Shown here in pieces: positions 11,138-17,884 of a stretch of 24,508 nucleotides of DNA. How positions within the stretch are numbered: the first letter of the stretch is position 1; each line of letters opens with the position of its first letter. This stretch comes from Spirogloea muscicola (taxonomy: Eukaryota > Streptophyta > Zygnematophyceae > Spirogloeales > Spirogloeaceae). Location of the stretch: contig WELB01000007.1 in assembly GCA_009602725.1 (NCBI GenBank), forward strand, positions 555,959 to 580,466, written 5' to 3'. The notes under the pieces were generated by a model that was not told the origin of the DNA, made no database searches, and saw nothing but the letters and a program-made list of their open reading frames with translations. The position numbers and the translations under genes were made by a program.

Positions 11138-11216
11138 TTTTTTTTTTTTTTTTTTTTTTTTTTTTTNNNNNNNNNNNNNNNNNNNNNNNNNNNNNNNNNN
11201 NNNNNNNNNNNNNNNN
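11138..11216. other. Poly-T run (29 T) followed by 50-N assembly gap
   Basis: A run of T from 11138 to 11166 leads directly into 50 N (11167-11216). CCG/GCC trinucleotide repeats lie on both sides. The round gap size and the homopolymer at a GC-repeat edge suggest a failed read or a placeholder gap rather than real sequence. Reading frames that run through it, with poly-Lys on minus or poly-Phe on plus, are artefacts. Confidence 0.85.
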
Positions 11217-11523
11217 CCGCCGCCGCGGCCGCCGCCGCCGCGGCCGCCGCCGCCGCCTGCGCCGCCAAAGGCGGGGCGAGCTCGAATGGGGTGGAGGGAC
11301 GGGGGGAGAGATGACGGTGAAGCCCTTTCTATCCCGTTTGCCATACGGCGGCTCTTAACGGCTCCCGCCTGACCCTGCGCCAGATGGCACGCCTTCGAAG
11401 TCAGCGGCACCAGCGCCACGCCAGGTAGCCCGGATAACCACCGCAACCACGGGTTAGAGCGGGGCCGTCCTGTGAGCGAGCCGACGGTATGCCTCACCCG
11501 CGCGCTCCGTCGAAAATCGTGCC

Positions 11524-11556
11524 CAGCGGATCGATGAGCGTTTCATCGATCCGCTG
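11524..11556. repeat. Perfect 14-bp inverted repeat (hairpin, 5-base loop)
   Basis: The arm CAGCGGATCGATGA (11524-11537) is followed by loop GCGTT and the exact reverse complement TCATCGATCCGCTG (11543-11556). No coding context explains it. It could be a transposon remnant, a structured RNA stem or a protein-binding palindrome. Confidence 0.9.
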
Positions 11557-11731
11557 CATATGCAGGGGGTCACCGGGACGGTTGCGGTGAGCCCAATTAC
11601 CCGACCGCGGCTAGCCTGAGGCTTTTGCCACCCGTAGAGAAAGTTAAGATTGTTTCTTGAGTGATGGAGGAGGGCCTGAGTGGCCAAGTGCGAACCTCGT
11701 AGAGTGGTGGTGGCTCTCCCAAGAACGAATG

Positions 11732-11787
11732 GCGCGCCCTGAGAGAAGAGGGGTTAGCAGCCAGCCCAGAAAGAATGGACAATGTCC
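11732..11787 (+). repeat. Hairpin repeat, copy A (degenerate)
   Basis: This copy opens with GCGCGCCC, then AGAAGAGGGG, CCAGCCC and AATGGACAATGTCC. The central stem is partly lost (GGGTTAGC against GCCAGCCC). The terminal GGACA-A-TGTCC mini-palindrome is intact. Confidence 0.75.
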
Positions 11788-11844
11788 GCAGGGCCTCAAA
11801 CTCCACAAAACGGTGCCCGGAAAGATAAAACTACGCACCAATAA

Positions 11845-12087
11845 AGATGCAGATGGATGCTCAGTAACCACGAGTGAGCAACAGCAAATCAGAACAACTC
11901 GAAGCAGGAATAGAGAAAAGCGCGCCCATAGAAAAGAGGGGCTGGCCAAGCCAGCCCAAAAAAGAATGGACAATGTCCAAAGCCAAAGCAAGAGGAGCCG
12001 GAGAAAGGACTACACTACAACATACTGCAGAACACAGAAACGATGCAGAGGAAAGCTCAGTACCCACGAGTGAGCAACATCAGGTCT
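11845..12087 (+). repeat. Second repeat motif alternating with the hairpin repeats
   Basis: A block of about 45 bases at 11845-11890 is repeated at 12041-12087. Shared parts are GATGCAGA, then GCTCAGTA, CCACGAGTGAGCAACA and a following TCAG. A shorter related piece, CTCAGTAACCACGGGTCA, lies at 12433. GCTCA and TGAGC flank the core and could pair. Each copy lies upstream of a hairpin repeat copy (B, C and D), which suggests a decayed composite tandem unit. Confidence 0.65.
11920..11978 (+). repeat. Hairpin repeat, copy B
   Basis: This copy runs from GCGCGCCCATAG to AATGGACAATGTCC. Its centre is a perfect 8-bp stem, GGGCTGGC at 11938-11945 against GCCAGCCC at 11949-11956, with loop CAA. It is one of the best preserved copies. 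Confidence 0.85.
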
Positions 12088-12162
12088 GAGTAGCTCAGGA
12101 ATAGCGGCACTCCGCCGAGACCCTGAGGCAGCAGCCATAGCGCGGCCAGCGCGCGTGTGGAC

Positions 12163-12218
12163 CGCGTGAGCCAAAGAGAAGAGGGGCTGGCAAAGCCAGC
12201 CCAAAAAAGAATGGACAA
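12163..12218 (+). repeat. Hairpin repeat, copy C
   Basis: The centre is a perfect 8-bp stem, GGGCTGGC at 12184-12191 and GCCAGCCC at 12195-12202 with loop AAA, followed by AAAAAAGAATGGACAA. The left flank differs from copies A and B. Confidence 0.8.
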
Positions 12219-12576
12219 GAGCGCTGGAACGCGACCGCCAGCCTCATGCGAAATACCTGGGCGAGGGAGCCGGCAGCATTGAAGCCTGGCAAACCAGGCC
12301 GCCGCTCGATAGCTTGCCGGGCAAGCCGCTGGAGGAAAAAACGAAAAAGTTCGTGTATTTGAAATGAACAAAGGCCCAATACAAAGGCAAGCAACATCTG
12401 ACGACCTACATAACCTACAGCAGATTGACCCTCTCAGTAACCACGGGTCAAAACATGAAGGTCGCTAATAGACGCCTCAATACTAGATGGAGGAGATCCA
12501 ACCAGCCACTGCCGAAGGCCCCGTGAACGTCAATGGCCAGGGCCGCGAAGACATCGCCTGGAAGAAGAAAGAAAGT

Positions 12577-12630
12577 GCTCGCCCACAGAGAAGAGGGGCT
12601 GGCAAAGCCAGCCCGAAAAGAATGGACAAT
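12577..12630 (+). repeat. Hairpin repeat, copy D
   Basis: This copy opens with GCTCGCCCACAG. The perfect stem is GGGCTGGC (12596-12603), loop AAA, GCCAGCCC (12607-12614). It is followed by GAAAAGAATGGACAAT. Confidence 0.85.
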
Positions 12631-12672
12631 AAAGGGTCAGCATACTTGCGCTCCTTGCAAAGGAAAGTAATT

Positions 12673-12733
12673 GCTCGCCCATAGAAAAAGAGGGGCTAGC
12701 AAAGCCAGCCCCAGAAAAGAATGGACAATATCC
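12673..12733 (+). repeat. Hairpin repeat, copy E
   Basis: This copy opens with GCTCGCCCATAG, as copy D does, only 96 bases after it. The stem has one mismatch (GGGCTAGC against GCCAGCCC). The end is AGAATGGACAATATCC. Confidence 0.85.
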
Positions 12734-12791
12734 AAAGGGGGCGAGGCGTTTGCCGTGTATTTGAGGGCAGGCAGCAAAGCGCGGCCAGATT

Positions 12792-12836
12792 GACCGGTGG
12801 CTGGGAGAGGCCAGCCCAAAGGAATGGACAAGGTCT
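12792..12836 (+). repeat. Hairpin repeat, copy F (short)
   Basis: This is a shorter copy with GGCTGG paired to CCAGCC around a GAGAGG loop, followed by AAAGGAATGGACAAGGTC. The stem is kept although the loop sequence differs from the other copies. Confidence 0.65.
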
Positions 12837-13134
12837 GAAGGAGCCGGAGTGCAAGTACTTCTTTAAAAAGAAGAAGTCTCAAAGCCACCAGTCAATTTGG
12901 AAGCGCTGTTCTCTCGCTTCAACCGGAAGTCGTCCCAATCTAAAGCCCGGCAGCGAGACGGCGACCCGCCCGCCGGCCACAAGCCACTCTCCGCCGTCAC
13001 GAACACCATTGGCAACTGGTCCTGTGACTCGTGCTGTTAGCGACCGTGGACCCACAAACGGGGGCCGTCATGCGCAGGCGCTAGCCGCCCCTGGACGGCG
13101 CTGGCATGATGACCACGCTGTTGCGGCCTGCAGC

Positions 13135-13178
13135 CGCCGCCGCCGGCGCCGCCGCCGCCGCCGCCGCTCCCGCCGCCC
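13135..13178 (+). repeat. CCG trinucleotide run upstream of the GT31 start
   Basis: The run is of CCG/GCC triplets, broken by single changes, about 100 bases before the GT31 ATG. It probably lies in the 5' UTR or promoter. It reads as poly-Arg in the open frame upstream, which speaks against that frame being translated. Confidence 0.7.
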
Positions 13179-13281
13179 CCTGGTGCGGAGCTCACGGCTC
13201 GCGCAGCCTCCAAGAGCGCTGACGGCCCGGCGCCTGCAGATCTGCGCCTTCCTGCCTTCAGAAACGAGGGCCCAGCCGACA

Positions 13282-16071
13282 ATGCAGCCTTCGCTTGTGT
13301 GCAACCCCCGCAAATCGCCGGTCACAAGCCAGAAACACAAATCAGCCGCTTGCGCTCCAAGCACAGCTTACAGTTACACCACACAGCAGGCTTGCCACTC
13401 CAGGGGAACCCTCTTCTTCTTCTTCTTCTTGATCTCTGTCGCTCTCGGCCTCGCCCTCGGCCTCGGGTTCTATATAGCGGCTCTGCAGAGCTACCAAAAG
13501 GCTGCGCGCCAGGGCGATCTCTGCAAGACCTTGCACGGTGGTCATCGGAGAGCCCGGACGCCCGCAGGGTCTCAAGCGAGGTCGGCCTTCTCCCTGGAGG
13601 TAGATAACCGACCAGCACTCTTGGCTGTTGTTGGAGTTAACACTTGTTTGGAGTGCTACGAAAGGAGGCATGCGCTGAGGAGGACCTGGTTTCCTGCGTC
13701 CCGCGACGACACCAACAGGTGACAGAAGCAAAGACCTGCAGTAGTACCAAGTTGTGCACATCTAGTCTGGACAAGATGCCAGGTCACTGTTACCTTACCC
13801 TTGTAGGAATGGGGGTGTTAGGTGGTCAATTTGACTATGCTGGCATCCTCACTCCAGAACATCGTGGATGATGGCCTTCTATCAGTCCTCTTTGCTGTCT
13901 TAGAGCTTCCAAAATGTTCTTAAGCTCACAGAAGTAGACAACTTCTGTCTTTCATTAGTACCATTTGTGCTGGCTAGGATAGATTCTCTGTAGTGGCCAA
14001 GCGTAAAGGTCCAGGTCACCCTGATATGCTTTGGCAATCTTTTTAAGAAGAGCAGACTGAGTGGAAGCAAAGAGTGGCCAAAACCTTTCGGGGAGCTCAT
14101 GTACATAGTTAGCTGTAGTCCAGTCACCAGGCCAAATCAACAATCTGACATATGGTCGCTTCCATAACTCCTGTCAACAGATTCTTGCAGAACAACGGTC
14201 TGCTTTTCAAGTTTGTCATTGGACAGAGCAAAGACAAGGGCGTCAATGACGCTATCTTGAGGGAAGTAAAGCAGTACAATGACATCATACTTCTTGATCA
14301 CAATGATGCCTACCTGGATCTGCCGACAAAAATGTGAGACAAACCTTACATGCAGCAATGATGTAGAGAAGAAAATGCGCATTATAATTGCCGCATTGCT
14401 GAAGTAAGCTTACCACCAAGCATACCCGTGCTGCATAGGTATCTGGGTAAGTGTGACAGTAACATGAGGTCTGCAAGCTCCCAGTCTGCTGCCAATCTGT
14501 CTGTGTCCGTGTGATTCTGCAACATAAATTTCTCTCACTGTAGTTGGTTGGGCTTTCGACTTGACTTCTCCTCAGGCTTAAATTCTTCAATGAACTGCAT
14601 CAGCAATACAATGCCGAGTACTACGTCAAAGCGGATGACGATATCTACTTACGACCAGGTAGCTGCCATGTGTTTGTGTCGAGTCTGGAATAGTCATGAT
14701 TGTCATATATACTGAGTGGGACATGCAAAGGGGAAGAAGAAGCCGGTGGCAGCAGCTTCAAATGCACTACAACCTAGTCAGCCAAGTGTTTAGCTGCCGT
14801 CAAAGCGTGCTGGAAGGTGGTTGCAGGTTGATGCTTTTAGGTCCCAGCAAGACTGGCTTATGGCCTAGGATATCACATTGCTGTTTTTCCTCACTCATGT
14901 TTGCCTCATTTGCCCCCCACATCAATCAAGATCACTAGCTACACCACAGGGTTCAGTGTATCATGATACAGTCGGTAGTAAAGATCCACGCAGTAGACAT
15001 TCATGCTCCGTGGTCAGCAAATAATGTTAGGACGACCTATACTGATGACACTTCAGTTCTTGTTGAGCAGATCGTCTTGCCACAATGCTTGCAAGAGATC
15101 GAGAAAATCCAAAGACCTACATTGGGTGCTTCAAGAAAGGCCAAGTGATTCGTGATCCAAAGCAGAAATGGTAAAATGGGAAAGCTTCAAATAGGTTGGC
15201 ACCATGCGGAGATACATTTGTAAGGGGCCAAAGTACAGAACTTGTAGACAATTGTTGTACTTTATAGTGATATATTCCTCCTGTGGGCCCTTTGCAGGTA
15301 CGAGCCAGCCAGCTGGTTGCTTGGGCAAGAGTATTTCCTGCATGCATATGGCCCCATCTATGCCCTGTCCCAGCAGGTTGTGGAGAGCTTCCTTGTCCTG
15401 GGAGAGATTGGGTAAGCAAAACAATCGGAGCATGAATCCTCGGAAGAGGAGAACAAGAAGCTTCTAGCCAGATTGGCATTTCCTGGAAGGGTTGCAGGAC
15501 TGGAGTCTTTCATGCATTAAGTAACTGGGTGAGCCAAGCTTTTGATGACTTTGATTCACCTCCTGCACTTGTCATTGGGAAGCTAGATAAATATACTTCT
15601 CTATGCTTGTCCTTTACAGCTTGCGCATGCTCAGCAATGAAGATACGACCATTGGTCTATGGATGTTGGCACTAAATGTCACTCATGAGGATGATCGCCG
15701 ACTCTGCGAGCCCCAGTGCAATGGCAAGTCCATTGCCGTTTGGGACATTCCGTTCACATCAGGTAAGCTTCATCAGTCATGGTTGCACGCTGTGCTCGAC
15801 CAGTGGAACATGGACTTAAGGCTTAGAACACAGAACAAACCACCAAGCCACGGGTTGCTCTGGTTGTCATCTCCTGCATCAACCTTGTCGCTGGGCTAAT
15901 GGCTGGCCCCTTCCACGTTGTTGCAAGCTAACAGGACTTTTTGAACCTGAGAAGGCCTTGCTGAGACTCCACGAGGACCCTGTCTGTTCGCAAACGCCGA
16001 CCATAGACGACCCCAATGACCACCCCGATGGCATGCTCGTCCAACGCACTACTGCAGGTAGCAGAATGTAA
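13282..16071 (+). CDS. GT31 beta-1,3-galactosyltransferase-like type II membrane protein, seven exons
   Basis: This is probably a Golgi glycosyltransferase that adds beta-1,3-linked galactose (or a similar sugar) from a UDP-sugar to glycoprotein glycans. Exons: 13282-13718, 14181-14333, 14576-14658, 15071-15170, 15298-15411, 15620-15762, 15935-16071. They join in phase to 388 residues. A short cytosolic tail precedes a signal anchor at about residues 43-65 (a Phe run, then [18 protein letters not shown]). The catalytic domain shows [46 protein letters not shown] with the DxD metal/UDP-sugar site, TYIGCFKKG, then YEP, ANEDT-like NEDTTIG and [11 protein letters not shown]. These match plant GT31 enzymes in order. 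The ATG at 13282 was chosen because it gives a normal type II tail. The frame is open upstream to 12721, but that part reads repeats and CCG runs. The acceptor sugar cannot be told from sequence. Confidence 0.93.
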
Positions 16072-17884
16072 AGTAGCAAATCGGTGCCCCTACATCTTCC
16101 TTGAACGCTCTTCAATCTTCCGCATCAGTGTCGGTGTTCTGAATGTTCCCTTTATTTGATTGGTTTCTAGGTCACATTCCTCTGAAATAGCACTATACTA
16201 CGACCTACACGAATGATCGTGTACAATACAGACAGTTGCCAGCAGACTGACCCACTCTCACTGATGCAACAGTATCATATCAAATCCCTCGGGATGTTGA
16301 ACATAGAGACAGGCCTCATAAGGCCAACACATTCTTTCAAAAATGATGTACAATAGCTGTTGGCATTCAGCGCATGCTAGAGATGGCAAATGCTGCACCA
16401 CAGCAGCAGCAATTGAGCTGGCAGTGCCGGCTGAGCATGCTTAGGAGGAGGATGGCCGCCACTTATTTTGTTGGAAAGAGTTTGAAGAGTCGGCCGTACA
16501 TCACGAGGATCATATGGGCCTACTCTGTACCGTGACCTTTCCCCTCAGTTTCCACCTCACAGAAACCAGGCAGGCACATAATGCCGTCACCGCTGGCGAT
16601 ACAGGAGGCATTTGTGAGAAAAGGACTGCTACCCTTGGAAACTGATCCAAATCGCACCGCATACAAAGGCAGATTTCAGCAATCATTACCACTAACAGTT
16701 GTGCTAGATTGTAGCCACACCACCATGGTCCACTGTCAATACTTCTGAAATCTGTAGTATGCATTGACTCTGCATACTCTACTCCATTGCTTGCTTGGTC
16801 AAAGACTACGCCAGTTTGTTTGGGCAGTGACTGTATAGCATACTTGAGCAGGGGAGCACAATGGAAGCGAACTCACCGACCCCGTTATACGCCTGCTGGC
16901 GCATCTCTCAGCTAGGTATGTTACTTCAGGCGCGCTTGGAGCGTCAGGAGTTATAGTTGTGTTTTTGGGCATCACTGAGATGCGCAGCGGCAGTAGCAAT
17001 GGGAGGAGGGCGCGGCGCCACAGGAGCCACGTCGTGGCGTACTAAAAGGGCGCGCCATCAGAAGCATACAGACAGCCGATTCGCATCCAGGTCACGAGCT
17101 ACGGGGCATGCCACAGTTGCTGGTTATGTTGAAGATGGCATGGATAGTCGGTCATTGAGCCTCTATTTATCGGCACCATCGGCGGCATCAAGAAGCGTGT
17201 CGTCGCGATGAAGCTGCCCGCTCAGCGAGCTTGGCCTGGCGACATGCTTGAGCTGCTCGACGGCCTCACTTGCAGCGAGCCCTGCACGCTACAACACCGA
17301 GTATGTACCGGACGCTGCGGCAGGCTGCGCGAGGCGGCAGGGCAGGGGCAGAGCCGGGCGCGGCAGCTCGACCTCTCCGCGGCGCTCGACGCACGCGGCC
17401 GAGGCGGCGGCTGCCGCGCAGGCGCCCTCCGGCGGCGGCCATGGCGGCGGAGGGACCCGGACTGACGGGCTCAGGGTTCAGCATCTGTGGCTAGAGCCGG
17501 ACGTCTAAGTGGCGTTCATTGATGCGTAACGTCACGACTTGCCTGATAACCGGCGGTTAGGGGAGCCGGGCGCGGCGGGAAGAGGGGGCGCCGCGCCGCC
17601 ACCGCCGCTGCCGCCCGCCCTCGCTCCGCGACTCGGCGCAGAGGCGCCTCCTCCGGCGGCCGCCGCCTCTCTCGGTGAGCGCGGCGTCCGACCTTAGACG
17701 CCGGGGCCGAGCCTGCTCGGGTAATCGCCAGCGAGGAAGGCTGCGGCCTCCTCCATCTAGTCCGCCATGACGAGCGTCCAGATTGATCGCGCCTGGCAGC
17801 CGCTGTGCTGAGCCGTCCCTCCTCACGGCAGCGTACGACTCCGACGACTGCGGCCACGCCAAGAGGCCGGCGAGCTGCGCCGAC
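16072..17884. other. Intergenic region between GT31 and MCM10
   Basis: The part 16072-16950 is of average composition and shows no exon I can support. It should hold the GT31 3' UTR. From about 16980 to 17884 it becomes strongly GC-rich with many CG dinucleotides, as expected for the MCM10 promoter and 5' UTR. A plus-strand frame at 17208-17465 beginning MKLPAQRAWPGDMLELLDG is open, but I do not recognise it, and its second half is Arg/Gly-rich from base composition. The MCM10 frame has a stop at 17768-17770, which bounds its first exon. Confidence 0.5.

Larger units (their letters stand above)
11217..13281. other. Head-to-head intergenic region between ZUP1 and the GT31 gene
   Basis: No recognisable exon was found. 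Up to about 11730 the DNA is GC-rich and carries a strong hairpin. From 11732 to 12836 it is purine-rich and holds a repeat family. From about 12900 to the GT31 start it is GC-rich again, with a CCG run at about 13135-13178. It should contain the promoter and 5' UTR of GT31, and the missing 5' part of ZUP1 may lie in its left end. Confidence 0.6.

Noticed and set aside
9880-11358. Long plus-strand open frames opposite the ZUP1 exon, ending in poly-Phe and N
   Set aside because: They are antisense shadows of GC-rich coding DNA. The minus strand carries the conserved C78 motifs, and the frames cross the N gap.
11657-12684. Short open frames over the repeat cluster with recurring peptides such as KASPKRMDN
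   Set aside because: The recurring peptides come from the DNA repeat and fall in different frames from copy to copy, so they do not indicate a repeat protein.
11732-12836. CRISPR-like array
   Set aside because: Repeat spacing is irregular (about 96 to 414 bases), the repeats are imperfect, the host is eukaryotic and no cas genes are present.
12721-13281. Extended GT31 N-terminus from an ATG at 12721
   Set aside because: The extra 187 codons read through hairpin repeats and a CCG run (poly-Arg). The ATG at 13282 gives a normal type II membrane protein.
16067-16071. TGTAA overlapping the GT31 stop codon as a poly(A) signal
   Set aside because: It would leave almost no 3' UTR and is created by the Met-stop codons themselves.
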